This document shows positions 16,635 through 24,081 of a stretch of 64,000 bases of DNA, piece after piece (positions within the stretch are counted from its first letter, which is position 1; each line of letters begins with the position of its first letter). The position numbers were made by a program, and so were the translations under genes. This DNA comes from Sphingobium indicum BiD32 (GTDB taxonomy: Bacteria; Pseudomonadota; Alphaproteobacteria; Sphingomonadales; Sphingomonadaceae): positions 17,864 through 81,863 of the forward strand of contig NZ_CAVK010000013.1 in the NCBI RefSeq assembly GCF_000382885.1. Direction: 5' to 3'. The notes beneath the pieces are model-generated. The model had not been told where the DNA came from. It worked only from the letters and a program-made list of their open reading frames with translations, and searched no databases.

Positions 16635-17138
16635 ATGTCCTCGATTACGCTCACGCTTGAACTTGCCTGCACCCGCGAGGAAGCCGCGCGCTTCGCCGCG
16701 GTCGAACTGTTCCTCGCCGAAATGGCTGAGAACGCCGAGGCCGAGCCCCCGGCCGAACTCGACGCGGTCTTCGGCGTGAGGCCTCGCGAGACGATCCTCG
16801 GCCTTGCCGGCCACCCGCAGCCGCTTGGGATCACCTGCCGGTACGACCGCGAGGGTGGCGTAATGACGCTCGCTGCGTCGGGCGGCAAACCGAACCTCGC
16901 CGCGCTCCCGGTGCTGCTGCTCTGGCTCTATCCCGACAAGCTGCCCATCGCCTACTCGGTCCACGTAACCGAACGGCCCGAACTCGCGGTCTGGACGATC
17001 GTGGGCCTCAATCGCATCGAGATCACCCAGCACGAAAGCGAGGTCGCCGCGCGGCTCGAGGCCTTGCGGGCGATTGGTGACACGCCCCGGCGTCTCGACC
17101 TGCTGCCGACCAAACCGCTGCCCCGATCGGACGACTGA
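16635..17138 (+). CDS. Hypothetical protein
   Basis: A 167-aa protein starting MSSITLTLELACTREEAARFAAVELFLAEMAE. A hydrophobic beta-rich centre (ALPVLLLWLYPDKLPIAYSVHVTE) is followed by a basic C-terminus. A longer frame extends upstream across the SLOG gene but is a shadow. The start is supported by AAAGTCCCAGCC only weakly. Convergent with the DUF1173 gene, 6 nt away. Function unknown. Confidence 0.65.
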   Translation: MSSITLTLELACTREEAARFAAVELFLAEMAENAEAEPPAELDAVFGVRPRETILGLAGHPQPLGITCRYDREGGVMTLAASGGKPNLAALPVLLLWLYPDKLPIAYSVHVTERPELAVWTIVGLNRIEITQHESEVAARLEALRAIGDTPRRLDLLPTKPLPRSDD

Positions 17139-17144
17139 GCCTGC

Positions 17145-18377
17145 TCAGGCGGCCTGCTGACCATCCCAAGTTCGCCGCGGCGGCCGGCTGACGCGGGCCG
17201 GGAGCGGCTCGCCTTCCTTCCACAGCAAGTGTGCGACGCCTTGCCCGGCGAGCAGCGCTTCCAAGGGTTCGGCCACCTCGTTGTCGCGGTCATGGATGTG
17301 GATGGCACTCGCTTCCTCGCCGGTGTCCTTGAGTACCAGACTGGCGATCGGCGTGTCGGTGTCGAGATTGACGCGCAGGCCCTTCACGAACCGCCGCTTC
17401 TCCGCCACCGCCTTGCCGACAAGATAGCGCTCGTCGCTGGTTTCGTAGGGGAGCCATTCTCCCGTTACCGGCATCAGCGCGACCTCAATGAGGTCGAAAG
17501 TGCCCTCTCGCCGCCGCGCGAACGAGCCGGCGAGAACCAGATGGCCGCTTTTGCCGTTCGGCCCATCCTGCGCTTGCCACAGCGCAAGTTCGCCCGCGAA
17601 CCGCTTGTGGAAGCGCCGCGCCATGTCCTGGTCCATCACAAAGGGCATGTCGCCGACATGGCGCAGGACGATTCTTTCTGCGCCGTGCGCGGTCACGATC
17701 TCCTTGATCTCGCCCACGACCACCATCATATCGCCCTGCGAGGCATAGACCCGGGCGAGGGCCGCGCGGCGGCGGGCCCGGATCTCTTCCTTCTCTTCGA
17801 TCTTGAAGCTCTCGGGCACGAACAGCACGTGGGGCAGGGCTTCCTGCTTGGCCCGGCAGCTTGCCGCTGCCTCGAGCAACGCGCGGCGCACGACGAACCA
17901 TGTCCGCTTGCCCGCCATCTTCGGATGCCAGTGTGTGAGTTCGGCCCGATCCCAGAGGACGTGCAGCAGCCCCCGCATCGACAGCTTCTGGCCCGAGGAC
18001 TTCACCGTCGGCTTGTCGTTGGTGAGTGCCGCGGGGGCGAGCCGGGCGGCCCCGCGCGACAGCGGGAAGCCGAGTTTGAGGCTGGTCTCGCCGCTCGCCT
18101 CATCGTCGAGCACGGCTGACCCACGGACCTGGCCCATGCCGGTGAGATAGTCTGGCGCTTCGTAGTGATCGCAGGCGGTCGCATGACGCGCGCCCGAGCC
18201 CGGCCAGCGCGCGAGCACGTAGCGGTTCTGCCGGTGCGAGATGTAGAGGGGGAGCTCGGTTCCCTTGCGGCATTCGCAATGGACCGGGCTTTTGCGCTCG
18301 TAGGCGTCGCGCAAGATGAGCTGAAGTTCATCGCCTTCGGCCACGCTGCGGCCGAGCACACGGTATCGCTGGATCAT
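17145..18377 (-). CDS. DUF1173 domain protein
   Basis: A 410-aa protein. The N-terminus (RYRVLGRSVAEGDELQLILRDAYERKSPVHCECRKGTELPLYISHRQNRYVLARWPGSGARH) contains a CxC and a later ACDHYEAPDYLTGMG, typical of DUF1173, a family widespread on alphaproteobacterial plasmids. Middle segments RGLLHVLWDRAELTHWHPKM and RTWFVVRRALLEAA are also characteristic. The size agrees with full-length members of about 390-430 aa. The role is unknown; the Cys/His-rich N-terminus could bind metal. The start at 18377 follows GGAGAGACCCA. Confidence 0.85.
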   Translation of the reverse strand: MIQRYRVLGRSVAEGDELQLILRDAYERKSPVHCECRKGTELPLYISHRQNRYVLARWPGSGARHATACDHYEAPDYLTGMGQVRGSAVLDDEASGETSLKLGFPLSRGAARLAPAALTNDKPTVKSSGQKLSMRGLLHVLWDRAELTHWHPKMAGKRTWFVVRRALLEAAASCRAKQEALPHVLFVPESFKIEEKEEIRARRRAALARVYASQGDMMVVVGEIKEIVTAHGAERIVLRHVGDMPFVMDQDMARRFHKRFAGELALWQAQDGPNGKSGHLVLAGSFARRREGTFDLIEVALMPVTGEWLPYETSDERYLVGKAVAEKRRFVKGLRVNLDTDTPIASLVLKDTGEEASAIHIHDRDNEVAEPLEALLAGQGVAHLLWKEGEPLPARVSRPPRRTWDGQQAA

Positions 18378-18599
18378 TGGGTCTCTCCAATTTCTCGCGA
18401 TCGACGCTGCCCGTTCGACCTCTCGCGCATCTCCTTCAGGTTTTCGCGGCCCCGGATGGGCACGCTGGGCTCAGACTATGATAGCCGCTCGGTCGCCGCA
18501 AGCCCGCCGAGCGGGCGCCTCGAGCCTGCCGCTGCACAACCGTGGAGGCCGCCGGCGGTTTGCTGGCGTGGCGGCATATGCCGCGCTACCGGTCCTGTG

Positions 18600-19289
18600 A
18601 TGGATAACCTTTTCGCTTCGCAGCCCATCGCGGGCGCCACCCTGGCGCGCAGCGACATCGAGCGCCTGATCGGCGGGGCGGCGCGCACACTCATCGACTG
18701 CGACCTCGAGGAGGCGGACCTCTCCGGCCTCGACCTCACCCGCTGGCGCTTCGAACGCTGCAACCTGCGGCGCAGCGATCTTGCAGGGGCAAAGCTCGAA
18801 GGCACGGTCTGGCAGGGCTGCCGGGGACCGTTCGCCAACTTCTCGGGTGCCAACCTCAGCGAAGCCGAGTTCATCGGCGGTGACTGGAACAATTGCGCGA
18901 TGCGCCGCGCGAGCCTGACCTCGACCCGCTTCACCGGCTCCAAGCTCACCGGCGCCGATTTCACCGAGGCGCGCGCCATGCACATCCACTTCGAGGAAGT
19001 GCTGCTGGTCTCGGCAAAGCTGCCCGGTTTCTCGTTCCGCAAGGAAGCCCTGCGCCGGGTCGACCTGTCCGGTGCCGATGTGCGCAAGGGCGATTTCCGC
19101 ATGACGGTGTTCGAGGACTGCTCGCTGCGCGAGGCGATGGTCGCCGGATCGCGCTTCGAGGGCTCGGACCTGCGCGGCGCCGACCTTGGCGGGCTGCGCC
19201 TGGTCGATGCCGGGCTGTTTCGCGGAGCGACGATCTCGCGCGAGCAGGCTGGGCAATTGCTCGGCGAACTGGGGCTCAACGTCCGGTAG
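18600..19289 (+). CDS. Pentapeptide-repeat protein
   Basis: A 229-aa protein built of A(D/N)LXX-type pentapeptide repeats: LIDCDLEEADLSGLDL, RCNLRRSDLAGAKL, FANFSGANLSEAEF, LTSTRFTGSKLTGADF and DLSGADVRKGDF through to GSDLRGADLGGLRL (residues about 35-205). The length and the C-terminal cap (REQAGQLLGELGLNVR) resemble DNA-mimicking members such as McbG and Qnr that shield DNA gyrase, but sequence alone does not show gyrase binding. ATG 18600 follows a divergent promoter region shared with DUF1173. It could be a gyrase or anti-restriction protector. Confidence 0.85.
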   Translation: MDNLFASQPIAGATLARSDIERLIGGAARTLIDCDLEEADLSGLDLTRWRFERCNLRRSDLAGAKLEGTVWQGCRGPFANFSGANLSEAEFIGGDWNNCAMRRASLTSTRFTGSKLTGADFTEARAMHIHFEEVLLVSAKLPGFSFRKEALRRVDLSGADVRKGDFRMTVFEDCSLREAMVAGSRFEGSDLRGADLGGLRLVDAGLFRGATISREQAGQLLGELGLNVR

Positions 19290-19310
19290 GATCCGAACCC
19301 CGGGGGCGGA

Positions 19311-19499
19311 TCACCGGTCCTGCTGTGCGTCCCGTTCCAGGGTCTCGGTCACGCCTTCGGCAAGCCCGAGGCACAGCGCGGCTTCCTCGCGGGTGAGCCT
19401 GATCTCTTCAGTATCCAACACGCCTAGCTTCGTGCGCAGGACCTGCGCCATCGCGCGCGCCACCTGCAGGGCGCTTGGCATCATCCGTGGTTCAGGCAT
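19311..19499 (-). CDS. Small hypothetical protein
   Basis: A 62-aa protein MPEPRMMPSALQVARAMAQVL ending ETLERDAQQDR, preceded on its own strand by GGGAAAGGATT. It is amphipathic-helical with an acidic centre (TREEAALCLGLAEGV). It is convergent with the pentapeptide gene. No family recognised. Confidence 0.5.
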   Translation of the reverse strand: MPEPRMMPSALQVARAMAQVLRTKLGVLDTEEIRLTREEAALCLGLAEGVTETLERDAQQDR

Positions 19500-19813
19500 G
19501 GGCCGGAATCCTTTCCCTTCGGCGGCTCTGCCTGCGGCAGTTGGGCCGGACAGGTCGCATTGGAGCGCATTAATAACGGTTTTGCCGGGATGTGGCGAGG
19601 TGAGGAGGGAAGGGGGCACCCCGACACCCGCGCCCCACGCGGGCACCGCGGCGACCCGCTCTACTTGCTAGGGCGGAGCGTCGGCGCTGTCGCACCGCCG
19701 CCCACCCAAGCTCGCCGGCATGAATGCCGGCCCTTCGGGTGACGATCGGGGCCAGGGGGGAGATGTGGCAAGGCTGGTTGGCGCAGGCGGGCGAGGGCGC
19801 TAGGTTCCGCCTC
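19500..19813. other. Intergenic region with a hairpin and G-run motif
   Basis: No supported gene. It contains GAGGAGGGAAGGGGG (19602-19616), one of the recurrent G-run motifs, and a perfect hairpin GCCGGCAT-GA-ATGCCGGC at 19714-19731. The thermonuclease start lies just after. Confidence 0.5.
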
Positions 19814-20158
19814 ATGCCGATCCTCCTTGCTGCCGCCGCGCTTTGCCTCGCTCCTTCCGTCCACGATGGCGACACGATCCGCTGCGGCCGAGAGCGGGTC
19901 CGCATTGCCAGCATCGATGCGCCCGAATTGCCGGACAGCCCCAAGTGCCAGGACCGACGGCGCTCTTACGCATGGTGTGACTTTGCCGCGGGCGAAGCCT
20001 CGCGCGCTGCCCTGACGCGGCTGCTGTCGCGCGGGCAGGTCATGATCACGCGGCTTGGCACCGACCCCTATGGGCGGACGCTCGCCACGGTCTCGGTGAA
20101 CGGCGTCGACGCCGGCGACTATCTGGTCGCGCAAGGCCTCGCGCGGCCCTGGCGCTAG
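19814..20158 (+). CDS. Secreted thermonuclease-family protein (SNase)
   Basis: A 114-aa staphylococcal-nuclease-fold protein. Residues 1-16 (MPILLAAAALCLAPSV) look like a signal peptide without many basic residues. Motifs VHDGDTIRCGRERVRIASIDAPE, CDFAAGEASRAAL and DPYGRTLATVSVNG supply the expected Asp, Arg, Glu and Arg active-site positions. The length matches minimal plasmid-borne Nuc proteins. It would act in the periplasm; degrading extracellular DNA near the mating junction is only speculation. The frame is open to 19724; the internal ATG was chosen because it starts the hydrophobic segment, and its ribosome-binding site is weak. Confidence 0.8.
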   Translation: MPILLAAAALCLAPSVHDGDTIRCGRERVRIASIDAPELPDSPKCQDRRRSYAWCDFAAGEASRAALTRLLSRGQVMITRLGTDPYGRTLATVSVNGVDAGDYLVAQGLARPWR

Positions 20159-20637
20159 GCATCCCTATCGAGGGGGCGAGCCTTACCCGCCTGCGGGCGC
20201 CACCTTTTGCAATGGACGGGTCGCCAGACCGTAGCGCGTGACGCGGGACGGGGAGGGGCTAGGTGCGGCCTCGTGTGACCCCAGGCGTCTCTAACCGGCA
20301 TGGTGCGGGGCGAGGGAGACAACGCTCGCTGGCGCGGGCGCTGGCGGGTAGGAGCAGGTCCTGCCGAAAGGACCGAGGCTGACGGGTCTGAGCTTTGCGG
20401 GGATCCGCAGGCTTGACCTGACGAAACCGCCCTTCGTTTGCCGATGAACCGATGCGGCGCCAGTCCCTGGCCGCAACCCAAAAGCAGCGGACCGTGAAGC
20501 CCTTGCGGGCTTGCCGCACCACTCCTCGCTTTTGGGTTTCCCGCGCATGCGCGCGGTGCGGGCCCGGGCCTATCGGCGCCGCCTGACCTGTTCATCGGCG
20601 GGCGGTTCCGCCGAGTTCAAGCCACGGAGATAACCCC
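20159..20637. promoter_or_regulatory. Long leader of the ssb gene with nested hairpins
   Basis: No gene is supported. It contains a G-run motif GGGACGGGGAGGGG (20245-20258) and an 11-bp inverted repeat, AACCCAAAAGC (20475-20485) with GCTTTTGGGTT (20528-20538), enclosing a second hairpin AAGCCC-TTGC-GGGCTT (20497-20512). The arrangement suggests a structured RNA or an ssDNA promoter-like element ahead of the SSB-like gene. The ssb ribosome-binding site CACGGAGATAA lies at about 20622-20632. Confidence 0.5.
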
Positions 20638-20973
20638 ATGAAGAACCTCGTCATCCTGATCGGCCGCATCGCCGCCGCTCCTGAAACCCGCCACGCTGGC
20701 GAGACCGCGATCACTTCGTTCACCCTCGTCACCGATCGCCCCAAGCTGGTCGACGGCAAGACGGTCAAGAACGAGGCCGGCTACACCGAAACCCTCGCTG
20801 AATTCCACCGCGTCACTGCCTTCAATGGCCTCGGCACTTCGGTCGCCAAGCACAAGAAGAAGGGCGACCTGGTCGAGGTGCAGGGCCGCCTCCACTACTC
20901 GAAGTGGACCGACCGCGAGGGCGTCGAACGCTACGCGGTCGAGATCGTCGCCGAGGAAGTCCTCTTCCTCTAG
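20638..20973 (+). CDS. Single-stranded DNA-binding protein
   Basis: A 111-aa OB-fold protein of the SSB family: MKNLVILIGRIAAAPETRH, FTLVTDRP, ETLAEFHRVTAFNGLGTSVAKHKKKGDLVEVQGRLHYSKWTDREGVERYAVEIVAEEVLFL. The N.V.LIGR, F.....W/F..V..F......V...KKGD.V.V.GRL and Y..EI.A......L pattern covers the entire OB domain. It stops directly after the fold and lacks the acidic C-terminal tail (DDDIPF type) that recruits partner proteins, so it is a tail-less plasmid SSB. Plasmid SSBs coat the incoming strand during conjugation. Hairpin terminator follows at 20984. Confidence 0.9.
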   Translation: MKNLVILIGRIAAAPETRHAGETAITSFTLVTDRPKLVDGKTVKNEAGYTETLAEFHRVTAFNGLGTSVAKHKKKGDLVEVQGRLHYSKWTDREGVERYAVEIVAEEVLFL

Positions 20974-20983
20974 ACCCGAGCCC

Positions 20984-21006
20984 GGGAGGCGGCAGCGCCG
21001 CCTCCC
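20984..21006 (+). terminator. Hairpin after ssb
   Basis: Perfect 10-bp stem GGGAGGCGGC and GCCGCCTCCC with loop AGC, 10 nt past the ssb stop. It lacks a U tract, so it may be a transcript stabiliser or a weak terminator. Confidence 0.5.
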
Positions 21007-21474
21007 ATTGGGCCAAGGCCAGTCCCCCGAGCACTCATGTAGTTGCTGCGAAGGGCGAAACAGCGGTTGCGAAAAAGGCAACGCGCGGCGTCTATTTCGC
21101 ACTTGCAGCATGAAGGCGCCCGACCCATATGAAGGGTGCCTTTCAGGCATCCTCTCCCAAAACTTTCCAAGGGGCTGGCTCACGCTGGCCCCATTTTTTT
21201 GCCTGCCGGGTCGGGCTTGCACCCTTCCAGGCATGGCATCTGTGACACTTTGCCCTCGCGTGGAGTGTCATTTTGCATCGCCCGCGTGACCAGTGCTGAG
21301 GGCGATCCGGCGATCGGGCCAGCTTGAGGATCCGAATGGCCGAGAGATCGGCTTTGACGCGACTGGCCGCGCATGTCCGGCAGCGCCGCTGGGTGAAGTG
21401 TCACGGGCGACAAACGACATGGCGGAGTACAAGGGGGATTCACAGGATTCACCTTTTGTGCTCAATACTGCTCA
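21007..21474. other. Intergenic region with AGTGTCA repeats and a terminator
   Basis: No gene is supported. TGACACT (21243-21249) and AGTGTCA (21264-21270) form an inverted pair with centres 21 bp apart, and another AGTGTCA lies at 21397-21403, which looks like an operator or small iteron set upstream of the 21475 winged-helix-type gene. A terminator candidate lies at 21171-21200. Confidence 0.5.
21171..21200 (+). terminator. Rho-independent terminator
   Basis: GGGGC (21171-21175) pairs with GCCCC (21188-21192) and is followed directly by A and seven T. It lies downstream of ssb, beyond the first hairpin. Confidence 0.6.
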
Positions 21475-22032
21475 ATGGAACGAGCCCAAGAAATCACTGG
21501 TGTCGGCGGGATCTATGCGGTCCTGGTCGAAGCCTCGAACCGCCCGCGCTACGCCTTCCTTGTCCTCCAGCTTGTCGCCGAGATTGCCGACGGCCGAGGG
21601 CAGGCCGGGCCGTTCGTCGCGCAAGGCGGCGTCCCGGTGCTCCTGCGCGAATGGCTCTGCTCCCAGCTTCTCCCCATGAGCGCGCAGCCTGCCCGCCGCG
21701 CGGCGTTGCGCGCACGCGTTGCCGAGGGGCTGAAGGCCGACCTTACCGGGAAGCCGGAGTTCGACGCGGCGCGGATCGAGGTCGCGGTCGAGGAGCAGGT
21801 CCAGGCCGTGGGCCGCGCCAATGTCAGCCGCGCGATCTCCGATCTGGTCCGCGCTGGGCTGATGACCCGGCACTATGCGGGCTACGCCACCAACCACAAG
21901 AACCGCGGCGGCGGGCGCCATGCGGTCTATGTGGTCAAGCCCGGTGTGCTTGCGCTGCTGCGCAGGCCCGCGCCGATAAGGCGACTAGGTGCGGCGTCCT
22001 CAAATCCGCAGGGCGACCTCTTCGCGGCCTGA
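21475..22032 (+). CDS. Putative winged-helix DNA-binding protein
   Basis: A 185-aa protein MERAQEITGVGGIYAVLVEASN. The C-terminal half (FDAARIEVAVEEQVQAVGRANVSRAISDLVRAGLMTRHYAGYA and HAVYVVKPGVLALL) reads like a recognition helix and wing: a helix with NVSRAISDLVRAGL followed by two strands. It could be a transcription regulator or a degenerate replication-associated protein; I cannot decide. The AGTGTCA repeats upstream would suit autoregulation. Confidence 0.6.
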   Translation: MERAQEITGVGGIYAVLVEASNRPRYAFLVLQLVAEIADGRGQAGPFVAQGGVPVLLREWLCSQLLPMSAQPARRAALRARVAEGLKADLTGKPEFDAARIEVAVEEQVQAVGRANVSRAISDLVRAGLMTRHYAGYATNHKNRGGGRHAVYVVKPGVLALLRRPAPIRRLGAASSNPQGDLFAA

Positions 22033-22148
22033 ACCGGACCATCGAGCCCTCAAGCCGCGCCAGGCGCGCGGCTGCGCGGCCCCTCTGGCGTGGTGGCGAC
22101 CGATCGCCTAGGAGCCCCTGATCCGGGAATTGGAAAGGTCTCGCCCGC

Positions 22149-22661
22149 ATGGAAAACGAAGCACTGCTGGATCATGTCGCCGACATCGTCTCTGCCCATG
22201 TCAGCAACAATTCGGTGGCTGCCGCGGACCTGCCGGGCCTGATCCAGGCGGTCTACGCTTCGCTTGCCGCGCTTGGACAGGCGCCGGAACCGGCCCCGGA
22301 AGAGTTGAAGCCTGCCGTTTCGGTGCGTTCCTCGGTCAAGCCCGACGCGGTTACCTGCCTTGAATGCGGCGAGAAAATGAAGATGCTCAAGCGCCACCTC
22401 GGCACCGAGCACGGCCTGACGCCCGCCGAATACCGGGCGCGCTGGAGCCTGCCTGCCGATTACCCGATGGTCGCGCCCGACTATGCCGCCAAACGCAAGG
22501 AGCTCGCGGTCAGGATCGGCCTGGGCCGCAAACCCGGCCAGAGCCCGAAGGCTGTGGCCAAAGTTGCATCGGAAGCTGCGGCCGGGGCAGCACCCAAGGC
22601 GCAGCCCAAGGCCGCCGCGGCCCCGGCAAAGCGCAAGAAGCTCGGCGTCGCCTTCGGCTAG
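22149..22661 (+). CDS. MucR family zinc-finger regulator
   Basis: A 170-aa member of the Ros/MucR family. Cys70 and Cys73 (TCLECGEKMKML) with His83 and His88 (KRHLGTEHGLTPAEYRARWSLPADYPMVAPDYAAKR) form the prokaryotic C2H2 finger. MucR proteins bind AT-rich targets and act as H-NS-like silencers in alphaproteobacteria. After the finger the protein has an unusual Lys/Ala/Pro-rich tail (residues about 128-170), resembling a histone-like extension. Start ATG 22149 follows GGAAAGGTC. Placed in front of the toxin-antitoxin block, it may silence acquired genes (inference). Confidence 0.9.
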   Translation: MENEALLDHVADIVSAHVSNNSVAAADLPGLIQAVYASLAALGQAPEPAPEELKPAVSVRSSVKPDAVTCLECGEKMKMLKRHLGTEHGLTPAEYRARWSLPADYPMVAPDYAAKRKELAVRIGLGRKPGQSPKAVAKVASEAAAGAAPKAQPKAAAAPAKRKKLGVAFG

Positions 22662-22688
22662 GTCTGAGCGGCGGCCCGTGGGCCGAAC

Positions 22689-22719
22689 TTGACATTTTGC
22701 GCCTTCCGCCGCATATACT
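22689..22719 (+). promoter_or_regulatory. Probable promoter of the Xre/RES operon
   Basis: TTGACA at 22689-22694 matches the -35 consensus perfectly. TATACT at 22714-22719 is a good -10, with a 19-nt spacer that is slightly long. The ATG at 22749 lies 30 nt further on. Confidence 0.6.
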
Positions 22720-22747
22720 GCCTCATAAATCGGCAAATGGTGAGGCA
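22719..22747. promoter_or_regulatory. Operator-like inverted repeat in the Xre/RES promoter
   Basis: TGCCTCA (22719-22725) and TGAGGCA (22741-22747), centres 22 bp apart (about two helical turns). The right half overlaps the ribosome-binding site (GGTGAGG) of the antitoxin. This placement is typical of toxin-antitoxin autorepression. Confidence 0.55.
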
Positions 22748-22748
22748 C

Positions 22749-23111
22749 ATGGCAAGCGCGGCATTCCTGAGCGAAGTCACCGGCGAGAAAGGCGTCTCGC
22801 CCGACCGCCTGTCGGCGGCCTTGCACATCACCAAGTCGGAACTGGCGCTGGCGGCCGGATTGTCGCGCGATGCGGTGTCCAAGGCTGCCCGCAGCCAGAG
22901 CGTGGTCACCCAGGCGCGGTTGCGTGAGGTGAGCGAAATCATCAACCGTGTCATCCCCTGGGCGGGTAGCGAACTGGCTGCCTATGCCTGGTACCGCTCG
23001 CAGCCGCTGCCTTCGTTCGGTGACGCCACGGCCGAAGAACTCGTCCGCCAGGGCCTCGGCGAGAAGGTCCGGGCCTATCTCGGCCGGATCGCCGCCGGTG
23101 GGTTTGCCTGA
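22749..23111 (+). CDS. Xre/MbcA/ParS-type antitoxin (DUF2384)
   Basis: A 120-aa antitoxin. Residues 20-65 (SPDRLSAALHITKSELALAAGLSRDAVSKAARSQSV) form an Xre-like helix-turn-helix; the C-terminus (VIPWAGSELAAYAWYRSQPLPSFGDATAEELVRQGLGEKVRAYLGRI) is the toxin-binding domain of the MbcA/ParS/Xre class. ATG 22749 (GGTGAGGCAC) is preferred over upstream in-frame codons. Adjacent downstream is the RES toxin, the canonical partner. It likely represses its own promoter through the inverted repeat at 22719-22747. Confidence 0.9.
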   Translation: MASAAFLSEVTGEKGVSPDRLSAALHITKSELALAAGLSRDAVSKAARSQSVVTQARLREVSEIINRVIPWAGSELAAYAWYRSQPLPSFGDATAEELVRQGLGEKVRAYLGRIAAGGFA

Positions 23112-23128
23112 TCGGCGGCAATCTCAAG

Positions 23129-23680
23129 GTGGCGCTTTCCTTCAGCCGGTTCGACGGCCTCGTCTACCGCGCGCATCATCCGGCCTGGGCCTACGATCCT
23201 GTATCCGGCGAAGGTGCAAAGCTCCATGGCGGACGGTTCAACCGCATTGGCACGGCCTGCTTCTACGCGGCGCTGAGCCTCGAGACGGCCTGGCTTGAAG
23301 CCCAGCAGGGCTTCGCCTTCAAGGCGCAGCCGCTGACCATCTGCAGCTACCGCGCCGAGATTGCCGATGTGCTCGACCTCACCGATCTCGCGGTACGCGA
23401 GCGAGCCGACGTCACCCTCACGCAACTGAGCTGCGCGTGGGAGCGGCTTGCCGCTGATCGCAAGCCGGTTCCGACCTGGGAGCTTGCCGACCGGCTGATC
23501 GAGGCGGGTTGCGCGGGCGTCATCGTCCCGAGCTTTGCCTCGCGTGCGACACCCGACGATCGCAACCTTGTGCTGTGGTCGTGGGGCCGCGAAGCGCCGC
23601 ATCACCTCGAAGTGATCGATGACGAGCAGCGCTTGCCGCGCGATCAATCGTCGTGGCAGGACGGTCCTAAATCCATCTAA
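23129..23680 (+). CDS. RES-domain toxin
   Basis: A 183-aa RES-family NAD(+)-degrading toxin. RES motifs: VYRAHHPAWAYDPVSGEGAKLHGGRFNRIG with the first Arg, and FYAALSLETAWLE with the conserved Tyr/Glu, plus a later SFASRATP segment. Homologous toxins deplete cellular NAD by phosphorolysis. The start is GTG 23129, 17 nt after the antitoxin stop; CTG at 23108 is an alternative. No frameshift or truncation seen. Paired with the DUF2384 antitoxin as a classic Xre-RES module. Confidence 0.9.
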   Translation: MALSFSRFDGLVYRAHHPAWAYDPVSGEGAKLHGGRFNRIGTACFYAALSLETAWLEAQQGFAFKAQPLTICSYRAEIADVLDLTDLAVRERADVTLTQLSCAWERLAADRKPVPTWELADRLIEAGCAGVIVPSFASRATPDDRNLVLWSWGREAPHHLEVIDDEQRLPRDQSSWQDGPKSI

Positions 23681-23835
23681 GACATTGATATTATTTAACA
23701 TAAGCTTTATTATCAAGCTGAGCGATCGTGCCACGATGTGCCGTTCGTGACACGTTTGCAATTTTGTGGCATATGGCCCCTGAATTGGCTCACGCGCGCG
23801 CTTCGCGACGCGTTCGCCGCATCAGGAGCAGTGCC
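23681..23835. promoter_or_regulatory. AT-rich region between the RES and VapBC modules
   Basis: ATTATTTAACATAAGC and TTATTATCAAGC show a local AT-rich patch at about 23688-23715, unusual for this window. It probably carries the vapBC promoter. No gene. Confidence 0.4.
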
Positions 23836-24081
23836 ATGACGGTACAAGTGACGATCACGCCCAATGGCCGGATGAGCCTGCCGGCCGAGATCCGCAAGCG
23901 GCTCGGCCTGGCCGGCGGCGGCGCGCTGCTGGTCGAGGAAACCGAGGACGGCGTGATCCTGCGCACGGTTGCGCAGTCGATCGCCCACGCCCAGGCGCTG
24001 GCGAAGAAATACACCGAAGGCAACGCTGCCGCATCGGTCGATGCCTTTCTTGCCCGCCGCCGTGAGGAATCGGGCGAATGA
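23836..24081 (+). CDS. vapB: AbrB/MazE-type antitoxin of a VapBC pair
   Basis: An 81-aa protein: MTVQVTITPNGRMSLPAEIRKRLGLAGGGALLVEETEDGVILRTV is the swapped-hairpin AbrB DNA-binding fold (residues 3-45), followed by a helical tail (AHAQALAKKYTEGNAAASVDAFLARRREES) that would occupy the toxin. It overlaps vapC by ATGA. ATG 23836 follows CAGGAGCAG. Confidence 0.9.
   Translation: MTVQVTITPNGRMSLPAEIRKRLGLAGGGALLVEETEDGVILRTVAQSIAHAQALAKKYTEGNAAASVDAFLARRREESGE

Noticed and set aside
21243..21403. AGTGTCA repeats as plasmid replication iterons
   Set aside because: Only three copies with irregular spacing and no recognisable Rep protein next to them; operator function is equally likely.
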